Assembly: GCF_003312875.1 (NCBI RefSeq)
Contig: NZ_CP015163.1
Span: 2,418,001-2,482,000 of the forward strand
Direction: 5' to 3'
Length of the DNA: 64,000 nucleotides
Source of the DNA: Amycolatopsis albispora
Lineage (GTDB): Bacteria > Actinomycetota > Actinomycetes > Mycobacteriales > Pseudonocardiaceae
Shown here: piece after piece, positions 7,602 to 15,348 of the stretch
Layout: each line of letters opens with the position of its first letter
Position numbering within the stretch: the first letter of the stretch is position 1
The notes under the pieces: model-generated
What the model was told of the DNA's origin: nothing
Seen by the model: only the letters and a program-made list of their open reading frames with translations
Database searches by the model: none
Position numbers and translations under genes: made by a program

Positions 7602-8503
7602 GCGAGCCGGTGATCCTCGCCGAGCCGGAGTGGCTGGCTCGCGAGGAAGCCCACGTCACGCGCATGCGGAAGTGGACGGTGCCGCACGCCGGACGCCGGT
7701 CGCGCGGGGAGAAGCACCCGGTGCTGGACTTCCTGTTCACCTACTACTCGCACCGGCCGTCGCACGTCGAGCGGTGGCAGCCGGGCTTCGGCGTGGTGCT
7801 CGCCGGTGACGCGGCGAAGCGGTTCCTCCAGCGGCGCGGCTACCACGAGACGCCCGACGGTGTCGCCGTCGATCCGGCGGAGTTCACCCCGGCACGCGAG
7901 CGGACCGCCCGGTACGTCTCGTCGCTGCTGGAGGCGACGGCGTCGCGTGCGCCGCGGCTGAGCTGCTTCGGGCTGCACGAGTGGGCGATGGTCTACCGCC
8001 AGCCGCACGACGAGGTGCGGCACGCCCAGCTACCCCTGCGGCTGGGCAGCCGCGGCACCGACGAAGTGGTGGAATCACTAGAGGTCAGGTGCGGCCACTT
8101 CGACGCGTTCCGCTTCTTCACGCCCGACGCCGTGCCCCGCAACACGCTCTCGCCGACCCGCGAGACGCAGCGCGAGTCCGAGCAGCCCGGCTGCCTGCAC
8201 GCGAACATGGACCTGTTCAAATGGGCGTACAAACTCGGCCCATTCGTGCCTGCCGAGCTGATCGGCGACTGTTTCGAACTGGCGGCCGACATCCGCGAGC
8301 TGGACATGCGCGCGAGTCCTTACGATTTGTCCCCGCTCGGTTACCCAGCGGTGCCGATCGAAACGGCGGCGGGGCGGGCCGAATACGCCAGGGCACAGGC
8401 CGCTTTCGCGCGACGCGCCGCCCCGCTGCGGGCTCGCCTGATCGAGTGCAGCAACACACTATTGTCCGGTTGTACCGATGCTGGCAGGCTGTGCGACAAC
8501 TGA
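7598..8503 (+). CDS. 3-methyladenine DNA glycosylase-like protein
   Basis: A 301-residue cytosolic protein starting at ATG in an ATGA overlap with the second CNNM gene. It belongs to a well-conserved actinobacterial family (GEKHPVLDFLFTYYSHRP near the N-terminus, CFGLHEWAMVYR in the middle, GCLHANMDLFKWAYKL and ADIRELDMRASPYDL near the end). I recall this family being annotated as 3-methyladenine DNA glycosylase, but I see no helix-hairpin-helix or Alk-type motif that would prove base-excision activity. Conserved His, Tyr, Trp and Asp residues suggest an enzyme. The last 15 codons are less GC-rich than the body. Function remains tentative. Confidence 0.55.
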   Translation: MSEPVILAEPEWLAREEAHVTRMRKWTVPHAGRRSRGEKHPVLDFLFTYYSHRPSHVERWQPGFGVVLAGDAAKRFLQRRGYHETPDGVAVDPAEFTPARERTARYVSSLLEATASRAPRLSCFGLHEWAMVYRQPHDEVRHAQLPLRLGSRGTDEVVESLEVRCGHFDAFRFFTPDAVPRNTLSPTRETQRESEQPGCLHANMDLFKWAYKLGPFVPAELIGDCFELAADIRELDMRASPYDLSPLGYPAVPIETAAGRAEYARAQAAFARRAAPLRARLIECSNTLLSGCTDAGRLCDN

Positions 8504-8521
8504 GCGTCATCACATTTCCCG

Positions 8522-8538
8522 AACAGATTACGTCTGTT
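8522..8538. promoter_or_regulatory. Inverted repeat in AT-rich promoter region
   Basis: AACAGATTACGTCTGTT has perfect 6-base arms (AACAGA / TCTGTT) around a 5-base spacer. It lies in a roughly 100-base stretch (8504-8600) much richer in A and T than the surroundings, just upstream of the anchored protein that starts at 8601. This is a likely promoter with an operator-like site; the binding factor is unknown. Confidence 0.45.
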
Positions 8539-8600
8539 AGAGTGATAACGTTTTGGTTGCATACTGAGAGCGTCCAAGTATCAGACGAGAAAGGCACACG

Positions 8601-9518
8601 ATGGGGCGACACAGCTTGGTCGAGGACCCGGCTCCGGAACCCCCTCACGGCAGACCGTCCGGCCATCGTTCCCCCGCGAACCGGACGTCCGCTCCCCGGA
8701 CCACACCTCCTCGTAACACTCCCCGGACACCTCCCGCGGCCCCCCGAACCACCCGCCGCGCCCCGGATTCCCCGCCCTCCGGTTACTTCACCCCGGCCCC
8801 GGCGCCCGTGCAGGGCCCGGAGCGCAACGCCGTCACCACCGGCAGCCACCAAGCCATCCGCACCACCGGCAGCCACCAGGCCATCAGCGGCACCGGCAGC
8901 CACAAGACCGTCAGCGGCACCGGCAGCCACCGCGCGATCGGGAAGACCCGGCGCCGCGTGGCCAAGTGGCCGATCGCCTGCCTGGTGCTGGTCGCCCTGA
9001 TCGGCCTCGGCTGGCTGGGCTGGGGCTGGGCCAGCGGTGAGCTGAGCAGCCGCGCCGAAGCGCAGGCCGCCAGCTGCGCCGAAGGCGACGCGAGCCTGCG
9101 CGTGATCGTGACCCCGAGCGCGGAGGCGCCGGCCAAGGCCGCCGCGACCCGCTGGAACGACGCGAAGACCGTGGTGCACGGGCACTGCGTCAACATCACC
9201 GTGGACGCGATGGCCTCGCAGCGGGTGCTCGACGCACTGCTCGGCCAGAGCGAGCTGAGCTCCATCCGCGGCATGCCCGCCGCGTGGCTGCCGGAATCCT
9301 CGTGGTGGATCAGCGAGCTGACCACCAAGAAGCCCGAGCTGATCGGTTCCCCGCCGCAGTCGGTGGCTTCGGCGCGGTCGGCGGACTACCCGTACATCGG
9401 GCTGTCCGGCAACGGCGTGGACGACGTGCAGAAGCGGGCCGCGCAGACCTTCCGCGGCTTCCTCACCGAACCCGCGCAGCAGGCGGACTTCGCGGCCGCC
9501 GGGCTCAAGGCGACCTGA
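8601..9518 (+). CDS. Membrane-anchored protein with cytosolic TGSH repeats
   Basis: A 305-residue protein starting MGRHSLVEDP. Residues 1-78 are Pro/Arg/Ser/Thr-rich and disordered-looking. Residues 80-115 form four 9-residue repeats with the pattern TGSH(Q/K/R)(A/T)(I/V). A basic stretch (KTRRR) precedes one membrane helix (about 124-143). The external part (about 145-305) resembles a fragment of an extracellular solute-binding fold (SLRVIVTPSAEAP, NITVDAM, WLPESSWW, and a C-terminal RGFLTEPAQQADFAAAGL typical of such proteins). By the positive-inside rule the repeats are cytosolic. Function is unknown. It has its own AT-rich promoter region. Confidence 0.6.
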   Translation: MGRHSLVEDPAPEPPHGRPSGHRSPANRTSAPRTTPPRNTPRTPPAAPRTTRRAPDSPPSGYFTPAPAPVQGPERNAVTTGSHQAIRTTGSHQAISGTGSHKTVSGTGSHRAIGKTRRRVAKWPIACLVLVALIGLGWLGWGWASGELSSRAEAQAASCAEGDASLRVIVTPSAEAPAKAAATRWNDAKTVVHGHCVNITVDAMASQRVLDALLGQSELSSIRGMPAAWLPESSWWISELTTKKPELIGSPPQSVASARSADYPYIGLSGNGVDDVQKRAAQTFRGFLTEPAQQADFAAAGLKAT

Positions 9519-9522
9519 GTCC

Positions 9523-10248
9523 TCAGGTCCCTTCCAGTTCGGCGATCACCGCGAGGTCGTCGGCGGCGAGCTCGAAGTCGAACACGCCCAGCTGCTCGGC
9601 GAGCAGGGTGGCCGGGGCGGGCCCGACCACCACGGCGTGCCCGAGTTCGAGCTGCCAGCGCAACACCAGCTGCGCCGGGCTCTTGCCGTACTTGGCGGCC
9701 AGCCCGCGCAGCACCCCGGGCAGCGCGCCCGGCCCGACCGGGTCGGCGGCGACGGTGACGATGCCGTGCTCGGCGTGCAGCGCGCGCAGTTCGGCACGCG
9801 GTTCCCTCGGGTGCAGTTCGAGCCGGTGCGCCGCGGGCACGCCGACGGTCTCGACGAACCGGCGCAGGGCGTCGGCGCTGAGCCCGGCCACCCCGAGCGC
9901 GCGCACCAGGCCGTCGGCCTGTGCCTGCTCCAGTTCCCGCCACGCCTGCGGGGTCGGCCGTTCGAGCAGCACCAGGTCGATCCGGTCGGTGCCGAGCATG
10001 CGCAGCGCCGAAGCCAGCGCGGCGGCGGTCCCGGTGCCCGGCAGGGTCAGGGTGACAAAAACCTCCCCGCGCGGCAGTTCGCGGATCGCCTCGCCCGCCC
10101 CGGATTCACCCGAGGGCCGGACGTTCACGGCGCGGTACCCGGCGGCGAGCGCCTGGCGCACCGAACCGGCGACGGCGTCCGGTGGCAGCGCGCCGGCGTC
10201 GAAGCTGATCAGCGGGAGCGGGACCTCGTTGTGCAGCGCGATGCTCAC
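9523..10248 (-). CDS. Aldo/keto reductase family protein, catalytic residues lost
   Basis: A 241-residue protein of the aldo/keto reductase barrel family by overall pattern (LISFDAGALPPDAVAGSVRQ, IDLVLLERP, GVAGLSADALRRFV, LVLRWQLELGHAVVVGPA). The residues that make the active site are replaced: the Asp/Tyr region normally DTAxxYGNE reads NVRPSGES, the Lys segment (TTKLW) reads VTLTLP, the His of LIHWP is Glu in LLERP, and the NADP-contacting IPKS reads VVGPA. It is probably not a working reductase. I start it at GTG 10248, with GAGG 7 bases upstream; a TTG at 10251 is possible. It converges on the preceding gene with a 4-base gap. Confidence 0.65.
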   Translation of the reverse strand: MSIALHNEVPLPLISFDAGALPPDAVAGSVRQALAAGYRAVNVRPSGESGAGEAIRELPRGEVFVTLTLPGTGTAAALASALRMLGTDRIDLVLLERPTPQAWRELEQAQADGLVRALGVAGLSADALRRFVETVGVPAAHRLELHPREPRAELRALHAEHGIVTVAADPVGPGALPGVLRGLAAKYGKSPAQLVLRWQLELGHAVVVGPAPATLLAEQLGVFDFELAADDLAVIAELEGT

Positions 10249-10364
10249 CAAGTTTCCTCACTGGGTTCGCTGGGTGACCGGCCGGCGGGGGCTCCCGCTG
10301 CGACAATCCTCTCACCTGCGCCGCGGAGCGTGCCCGGCGGCGCGCGCACTGCGACGATGATCAG

Positions 10365-11567
10365 GTGCCCGTCCCCCGCCCCGCGACCACCGGGCTGGCG
10401 CTGGTCGTTCTCGCCTCGCTCGCCGTGCACCTGGTCACCTTCCTGATCCGGCCGGTGGCCTCCTACCGGGTGCTCGCGCTCGGCGGTGACGCCACCGCGG
10501 TCGGGCTGGTGGCCGCGGCGGGCGCGCTGCTGCCGGTGTTCCTGGCGCTGCCGATGGGCCGGGCCGCCGATCGCGGCGGCATGGGCGGGCTGCTCACCGC
10601 GGGCGGGCTGGCCATGACCACCGGCGCGCTCGGCCTCGCCTTCGCCGGCACGCTGCCGCTGATGGCCGCCGGGAACGTGGTGATCGGGGTCGGGCAGCTC
10701 GCGCTGATGCTGGCCTTCCAGGGCCTGGTCGCCGAGCTTTCCCCGCCGGAGCACCAGGACCGCAACTTCGGCTGGTTCACCGCGGCGGCCTCGGTGGGCC
10801 AGCTGATCGGCCCGCTCACCGGTGGCTGGGTGATCAGCTCGGCGTCAGCGGGCTCGATGGTCGCCGAGACACGCGAGGCATTCCTGCTCGCCACCGGCCT
10901 CGGTGTGGTGATCACCCTGCTCTGCCTCGCGCTGGCGTGGACGCTGAAAGGCTTGGCGCACCAGAAGAAGAACGGCGACCGGAGAGTCCACAAGGGATCG
11001 ACGGCGGCCCTGCTGCGCAATCGCAGGCTGCTGGTGGCGATCTTCACCAGCTTCGCCGTGATGTCCAGTGTGGACGTTCTCACCGCGTACCTTCCGGTGC
11101 TGGGCGAGGATCGCGGGCTCAGCCCGGCCGTGGTCGGTGTGCTGCTGGCGGTGCGCGCCGGGTTCTCCTTCCTGTCCCGGCTGCTGATCCCGCTGCTGGT
11201 GGGCCGGTTCGGCAGGCTCGCGGTGCTGGTGGTCAGCGGCGGGCTGGCCGGGATCTGCGTGGTGGCACTGGTTTTCACCGGCGGCTTCTGGCCGCTGGCC
11301 GCGCTGATGGCGGTGCTCGGCCTGGCACTCGGGCTCGGTCAGCCGCTGACCATGACCTGGACCGTGCGCGAGGCGCCGGACAACCTGCGCTCCACCGCGC
11401 TCGGCCTGCGGCTGACCGGCAACCGGGTGGCGCAGGCGGCGGCCCCGGCCGCGGCGGGCGCGGTGTCCGGGCTGGTCGGCGTGGCCGGGCCGTTCCTGCT
11501 GATCGCGCTGCTGCTGTTCGCCTCCACGGCCACCGTGTTACCCGGCTGGCGCGCCGAGCGGGGCTGA
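10365..11567 (+). CDS. MFS transporter
   Basis: A 400-residue major facilitator with 11-12 membrane helices and a cytosolic loop at about residues 195-215 (HQKKNGDRRVHKGS). The loop-2 motif is present as MGRAADRGGMGGLL. It resembles small drug or metabolite exporters; the substrate is unknown. GTG start. It is divergent from the aldo/keto reductase-like gene, and its last 30 bases overlap the end of the convergent MmyB-type regulator, so the two mRNAs have complementary 3' ends. Confidence 0.8.
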   Translation: MPVPRPATTGLALVVLASLAVHLVTFLIRPVASYRVLALGGDATAVGLVAAAGALLPVFLALPMGRAADRGGMGGLLTAGGLAMTTGALGLAFAGTLPLMAAGNVVIGVGQLALMLAFQGLVAELSPPEHQDRNFGWFTAAASVGQLIGPLTGGWVISSASAGSMVAETREAFLLATGLGVVITLLCLALAWTLKGLAHQKKNGDRRVHKGSTAALLRNRRLLVAIFTSFAVMSSVDVLTAYLPVLGEDRGLSPAVVGVLLAVRAGFSFLSRLLIPLLVGRFGRLAVLVVSGGLAGICVVALVFTGGFWPLAALMAVLGLALGLGQPLTMTWTVREAPDNLRSTALGLRLTGNRVAQAAAPAAAGAVSGLVGVAGPFLLIALLLFASTATVLPGWRAERG

Positions 11568-12350
11568 CCGGAGCACCTCGGCGGTGTGCGCGTCCGCCGG
11601 GAAGAACGCCTCGATCGACAACTCGGCGAGCGTCACGTCCAGCGGCGTGCCGAAGGTCGCCACCGTGCTGAGGAAGGCCAGTTCGGTGTCGCCGTGCCGC
11701 AGCCGCAGCGGCACCACGAGGTCACCCGGCTTCGGCACCTCGACCTCGGGAACCACGTCGTGGCAAGGATATTCGCGCAGTTCGGCGAGCAGTTCGGACA
11801 GTTCGGGGTCGGCCGTGGCGGCCACCTCGCGCCGCAGCCTGCCGAGCAGGTGCGCGCGCCACTCCCCCAGGTTCGCGATGCGCGGTGCCATGCCGTCCGG
11901 GTGCAGCGTCGCCCGCAGCACGTTCACCGGGCCGTCCAGCAGTTCCGGCGCCACCCCGGCGATCAGCAGCGCCACGCTGGCGTTGGCGTCGACCATGGTC
12001 CAGCGCCGGTCGACGACCACCGCCGGATAGGGCTCGTGCGCGGTGAGCAGCCGCCGGACCGCCTCGCGCGCGGCGGTCATCTCGGGCGCGTCGAGCCCGC
12101 TTTCCGAGTACACCGGGGCGAATCCGGCGGCGAGCAGCAGCTGGTTGCGTTCACGCAGCGGTACGTCGAGGTGCTCACCGAGGCGGAGCACCATGTCGCG
12201 GCTGGGCGCCGAGCGCCCGGTCTCGACGAAGCTCAGGTGGCGTGTGGAGATGTCCGCCGAGATGGCCAGGTCGAGCTGGCTGATCCGGCGCCGGTCCCGC
12301 CATTCACGCAGGAGTTCGCCCACCGGGCGGGAAGCAGTCGCTGTGGTCAC
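11538..12350 (-). CDS. Helix-turn-helix regulator, MmyB-like
   Basis: A 270-residue regulator with an XRE-type helix-turn-helix (about residues 10-65: LLREWRDRRRISQLDLAISA, STRHLSFVETGRSAPSRDMV). It is followed by the MmyB-like ligand-binding PAS-type domain (about 105-265), with the family signatures YPAVVVDRRWTMVDAN, LRHGDTELAFLSTVATFGTP and ELSIEAFFPAD. Such regulators are thought to sense small lipophilic ligands, sometimes acyl chains. Divergent from the SnoaL-like gene, with an operator-like palindrome between them, so it probably controls itself and that gene. Confidence 0.85.
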   Translation of the reverse strand: MTTATASRPVGELLREWRDRRRISQLDLAISADISTRHLSFVETGRSAPSRDMVLRLGEHLDVPLRERNQLLLAAGFAPVYSESGLDAPEMTAAREAVRRLLTAHEPYPAVVVDRRWTMVDANASVALLIAGVAPELLDGPVNVLRATLHPDGMAPRIANLGEWRAHLLGRLRREVAATADPELSELLAELREYPCHDVVPEVEVPKPGDLVVPLRLRHGDTELAFLSTVATFGTPLDVTLAELSIEAFFPADAHTAEVLRSAPLGAPAG

Positions 12351-12384
12351 GCTTCGACGTTACGGCCGGGCGCGCGCCGCGGCC

Positions 12385-12401
12385 ATTACTTCCCGGGTAA
12401 T
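12385..12401. promoter_or_regulatory. Candidate operator between MmyB-type and SnoaL genes
   Basis: ATTACTTCCCGGGTAAT has arms ATTAC/GTAAT around a CCCGGG-containing centre. It lies in the divergent gap between the regulator (start 12350) and the SnoaL-like gene (start 12457), 35 bases from the regulator's start codon. This is a good place for an autoregulatory site. Confidence 0.45.
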
Positions 12402-12456
12402 CGACGCGCCGCGCGGCGGCGGGAATGGTGGGTGCCAGCCAACCCGAGGAGTGATC

Positions 12457-12813
12457 ATGACCGACTTCACCGCACTCGCCGAGCGTTACCTCGCCGCCTG
12501 GAACGCCACCGGCACCGAGCGCCGCGCGCTGATCGAAGAGCTGTTCACCGAAGACGCGAGCTACACCGACCCGCTCGGCGCGGTGACCGGCTGGGACGAC
12601 ATCGAGAAGTTCTTCGCCGGCGCGGCCGAGCAGTTCGCCGGGCTGCGGTTCACCCTGCACGGGCCGGTGGACGGCCACCACGACATCGCCCGGTTCACCT
12701 GGCACCTCGGCCCCGAGGGCGGGGAACCGCTGGTGATCGGGTTCGACGTGCTGGTGGCCGAAAACGACCGGATCGCCCGCGTGCACGGCTTCCTGGACAA
12801 GGTGCCGGGCTGA
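12457..12813 (+). CDS. SnoaL/NTF2-like protein
   Basis: A 118-residue protein with the NTF2-like alpha+beta cone fold: N-terminal helix RYLAAWNATG, then LFTEDASYTDPLG, the central GWDDIEKFFAGAAEQF, and strands RFTLHGPVDGHHDIARFTWHL and GFDVLVAENDRIARVHGF. Members include isomerases, cyclases and many small-molecule-binding proteins; the substrate cannot be told from sequence. ATG start with a strong GAGGAG six bases upstream. Its 3' end faces the 3' end of the minus-strand glycine riboswitch, so riboswitch read-through would be antisense to it. Confidence 0.8.
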   Translation: MTDFTALAERYLAAWNATGTERRALIEELFTEDASYTDPLGAVTGWDDIEKFFAGAAEQFAGLRFTLHGPVDGHHDIARFTWHLGPEGGEPLVIGFDVLVAENDRIARVHGFLDKVPG

Positions 12814-12830
12814 GCGCGCACGGGCGGGGA

Positions 12831-13050
12831 TGGAGCCTCCCCCTCTGTCCCTGCCCGGTTCCGGGCGCCTGAGAGGTTCACCCGCGAGTCCACGGGCTTG
12901 CACCTTCGGCGGGGCCGCGCGGTGAGTGGCCGCCGGCCCGCTTTCCAGAGGCGTCTCCCCATGCGCGGTCCTGGGTGCCTGAGAGTTTCCGGGGAGGAGT
13001 TGCTCCTTCGGCGCCGGGCGAGGCGATTGGCCGCCCGGTCTCTCCCGCGC
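12831..13050 (-). ncRNA. Tandem glycine riboswitch, no gene behind it
   Basis: Read on the minus strand, two aptamers are clear. Aptamer 1 runs from about 13050: GCGGGAGAGACC, then GCCGAAGGAGCAACTC, then AACTCTCAGGCACC. A short linker follows. Aptamer 2 begins CCTCTGGAAAGCGG, continues CCGCCGAAGGTGCAAGC and CCTCTCAGGCGCC, and closes with CAGAGGGGGAGG, whose CAGAGG pairs with the CCTCTG. These are the conserved blocks of the cooperative glycine riboswitch. It lies just downstream of a minus-strand MerR gene. The next sequence on the minus strand is antisense to the SnoaL-like gene, and the nearest minus-strand CDS starts about 480 bases away (the MmyB-type regulator at 12350). The usual gcv target is absent. 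Confidence 0.92.
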
Positions 13051-13099
13051 TGGGTCAACGACTACGGCGCAGAGATTAGCAACTCACCCACCGCGGCGA

Positions 13100-13666
13100 T
13101 CAACCGGTCCGGCGGGCGTTGCGCCGCTGGGTCAGCTCGTCCGGCTGGACCGTCTCGATCACGCCGCCGTCGGCCCGTTCGGCCGGGAACTCGTGGATGG
13201 TGCCGCTGATCTCCTGCATGGCGCCGCTGACCGCGATGCCGAACACGCCCTGCCCGCCCTGCAGTAAATCGACGATCTCCTCGGGCGAGGTGCACTCGTA
13301 GACGGTGGTGCCGTCGGAGAACAAGGTCACCTTCGCCAGGTCACGGACGCCGCGTTCACGCAGGTGCTCCACCGCGACCCGGATGTTCTGCAGCGAGACG
13401 CCGGTGTCCAGCAGCCGCTTGACGATCTTGAGGACCAGGATGTCCTTGAACGAGTACAGCCGCTGCGAGCCGGAGCCGTGCGCGGTGCGGATGCTCGGCG
13501 CGACCAGCTTCGTCCTGGCCCAGTAGTCCAGCTGGCGATAGGTGATGCCGGCGATCTGGCAGGCCGCGGGCCCGCGGTAGCCGACCAGTTCGTCGGGCAG
13601 GGACGCGTCGGGAAAGAGCTCACCTTGCTCGCCGTCGGTCACCTCGAACGACCTTCCCTCGACCAC
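13100..13666 (-). CDS. MerR-family regulator (Rv1830-like)
   Basis: A 188-residue MerR-type regulator. I use the GTG at 13666 (MVEGRSF), with GGGGAGG five bases upstream; a longer frame continues upstream but is less well supported. The winged helix lies at about residues 25-95 (GYRGPAACQIAGITYRQLDY, then WARTKLVAPSIR, SQRLYSFKDILVLKIVKRL), followed by a dimerisation helix and a C-terminal part (VYECTSPEEIVDLLQGGQG). The match and position fit Rv1830 of mycobacteria, which lies between the bifunctional nuclease and gcvP. Here a TetR gene intervenes on one side, and a riboswitch without gcvP follows on the other. Confidence 0.85.
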   Translation of the reverse strand: MVEGRSFEVTDGEQGELFPDASLPDELVGYRGPAACQIAGITYRQLDYWARTKLVAPSIRTAHGSGSQRLYSFKDILVLKIVKRLLDTGVSLQNIRVAVEHLRERGVRDLAKVTLFSDGTTVYECTSPEEIVDLLQGGQGVFGIAVSGAMQEISGTIHEFPAERADGGVIETVQPDELTQRRNARRTG

Positions 13667-13821
13667 CCATGCCTCCCCTCGCCCGGCCGTTGCGGGCCGG
13701 CAAACATGACCTGGTGGATCACTTGCCTCGAACGGCGTAATCACACCGTCGCGATTCACCTGTAGTTGACGGTAAGCCGGGCCGGGGAGCCGGTCAACGC
13801 GACGCGCGGCCGGTCCGGCCA

Positions 13822-13868
13822 AAGGTTGAACCTTGCCCGATTTACTCAGCCGTGTTAATTTTTACTCA
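13822..13868. promoter_or_regulatory. Palindrome and direct repeat upstream of TetR
   Basis: AAGGTTGAACCTT (13822-13834) has perfect 6-base arms. TTTACTCA occurs at 13841-13848 and again at 13861-13868, 20 bases apart, the second copy running into the ATG at 13868. No ribosome-binding site precedes that ATG, so the TetR mRNA may be leaderless, with the promoter and operator packed into this stretch. Confidence 0.4.
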
Positions 13869-14500
13869 TGCAGGTAAACGAGGGCTCCCAGCCGGAACTG
13901 GGACTGTCCGTGACCGAAGCGGCACGGCGCGCGCAGATCATCCAGGCCACCATCGAGGTGATCGCCCGGCTCGGCTTCGCGAAGGCGTCGTTCGCCCGCA
14001 TCGTCGAGCACGCCGGGCTGAGCAGCACGCGGATGATCTCCTACCACTTCGGCTCGAAGGAGGAGCTGATGAGCGCGACCATCGGCACGATCACGCAGCT
14101 CAAGGACGAGTTCATGACCGAGCGGCTGGCCGGCGACCGGACCAGGGCGGGCATGCTGCGCGGGTTCATCGAGTCGGAGGTGGCCTTCGCGGCCGCGCAC
14201 CCGGAGTTCCAGCGGGCGATGAACGAGATCCTCGGCCAGGTGTGGGGTGGCGAGGAGGGTGGCGGCCACATGTTCCACGAGGCGGTGCTGCGGGACATGC
14301 GGGTCGGCCGCATCGAACGGCAGCTGCGGCAGGGCCAGGCCGAAGGCGCGTTCGGCGAGTTCGACGTGGAGGTGATGGCGCTGAGCATCCGCCAAGCGCT
14401 CGACGGGCTGGCGGACCGCCTGGTCCGCGAACCCGAGCTGGACGCGGAACGCTACGGCCGCGAACTGGCCAACCTCTTCGAAAAGGCGACCAGCCCCTGA
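13868..14500 (+). CDS. TetR-family regulator inserted in gcv/ftsR synteny block
   Basis: A 210-residue TetR regulator. The N-terminal helix-turn-helix (about 20-65) reads AARRAQIIQATIEVIARLGF, ASFARIVEHAGLSSTRMISY, HFGSKEELM. The C-terminal ligand-binding domain is helical (about 90-205). The gene is on the plus strand while its neighbours, the MerR and bifunctional nuclease genes, are on the minus strand. In mycobacteria those two are adjacent, so this gene looks like a later insertion. A hairpin repeat of family B lies just after its stop. Ligand and targets are unknown. Confidence 0.8.
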   Translation: MQVNEGSQPELGLSVTEAARRAQIIQATIEVIARLGFAKASFARIVEHAGLSSTRMISYHFGSKEELMSATIGTITQLKDEFMTERLAGDRTRAGMLRGFIESEVAFAAAHPEFQRAMNEILGQVWGGEEGGGHMFHEAVLRDMRVGRIERQLRQGQAEGAFGEFDVEVMALSIRQALDGLADRLVREPELDAERYGRELANLFEKATSP

Positions 14501-14517
14501 TCGCCAGGGACCCACCG

Positions 14518-14610
14518 CGAGGTCGCGCCGGTCTTTGGCGCGAGGTGCGTCAGGTCGCCCCAGCGGCCTGGCGTGCCTCGCTCCAGAGACCGGCTCAAAA
14601 GCGACCTCGC
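14518..14610. repeat. Hairpin repeat family B, copy 1
   Basis: A large imperfect inverted repeat in the convergent gap between the TetR gene and the bifunctional nuclease gene. Outer arms are GCGAGGTCGC and GCGACCTCGC; inner arms are GCCGGTCTTTGG and CCAGAGACCGGC. The core is GC-rich and itself partly paired. The ends match copy 2 at 31698-31792 almost exactly, including the flank CTCAAAAGCGACCTCGCCG, but the cores differ. The conserved right flank continues to about 14628. Confidence 0.7.
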
Positions 14611-14629
14611 CGTCGCGCCGGAGGCGCGA

Positions 14630-15103
14630 CTATGTATCCGCGCCTCGGAAGTCTTCGGGGGAGACGGAGTCGAGGAACTCGCGGAACTTCTCCACCTCGT
14701 CCTCCTGCTCGTCGGGGATGATCAGCCCGGCCTCCTCCAGCACCGCGTCCTCGGCGTGGATCGGCACCCCGACGCGCAGCGCCAGTGCCACCGAGTCGCT
14801 GGGCCTGGCCGACACGCGGATGTCGCCGTCGAAGACGAGTTCGGCGAAGAAGGTGCCTTCGCGCAGGTCGGTGATGACCACCTGCTCAAGTTCCCGGCCG
14901 AGGGCGCCGATGACCTCTTTGAGGAGGTCGTGGGTCAGTGGCCGGGCCGGGCGCACACCCTGTTGCTCCAGGGCGATGGCGGTGGCCTCGACCGAGCCGA
15001 TCCAGATCGGCAGGTACCGCTCTCCTTCGGTCTCCCGCAGCAACAAGATCGGCTGGTTCGCGGGCAGTTCGACCCGCACGCCGACGACGCGCATCTCGCT
15101 CAT
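14630..15103 (-). CDS. Bifunctional nuclease family protein (Rv1829-like)
   Basis: A 157-residue DUF151/bifunctional nuclease domain protein. Start is ATG at 15103 (MSEMRVVGVRVE), with GGGAGG eight bases upstream. The conserved core is LPIWIGSVEATAIALEQQG, then THDLLKEVIGALG, and the substrate loop ISARPSDSVALALR-like (VSARPSDSVALALRVGVPI). An acidic C-terminal tail (EQEDEVEKFREFLDSVSPED) is typical of actinobacterial members. The plant and bacterial founders have nuclease activity, but the role in actinobacteria is unclear. Usually placed between ftsR and the second MerR gene, as here apart from the inserted TetR. Confidence 0.85.
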   Translation of the reverse strand: MSEMRVVGVRVELPANQPILLLRETEGERYLPIWIGSVEATAIALEQQGVRPARPLTHDLLKEVIGALGRELEQVVITDLREGTFFAELVFDGDIRVSARPSDSVALALRVGVPIHAEDAVLEEAGLIIPDEQEDEVEKFREFLDSVSPEDFRGADT

Positions 15104-15348
15104 CGGGTTCGCCTCCCTAACCTGCACACGGGCCGCACGCTGTGCCAAGGGTCCCGCATCGCCACCCTCGACGCTACCCGTCTTCCGGACGCTGTGCTCG
15201 CTCTACCTTCGCGCCCGCCTCGCGGGCTTCTCCAACCGTACGGCATCGGGGTCCCCGCGTTCAGCCACGGATTCGGCGCCGGGCCGTCCGGGCACCTCCG
15301 CACGACGCTCAACGCGACCCGGGACAAGATCATTCCCGCCGGTCCGGG

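Noticed and set aside
12304..13058. Minus-strand open frames downstream of or inside the glycine riboswitch, as possible riboswitch targets
   Set aside because: No ATG with a ribosome-binding site follows the aptamers, and the translations are antisense composition of the SnoaL-like gene or overlap the aptamers themselves.
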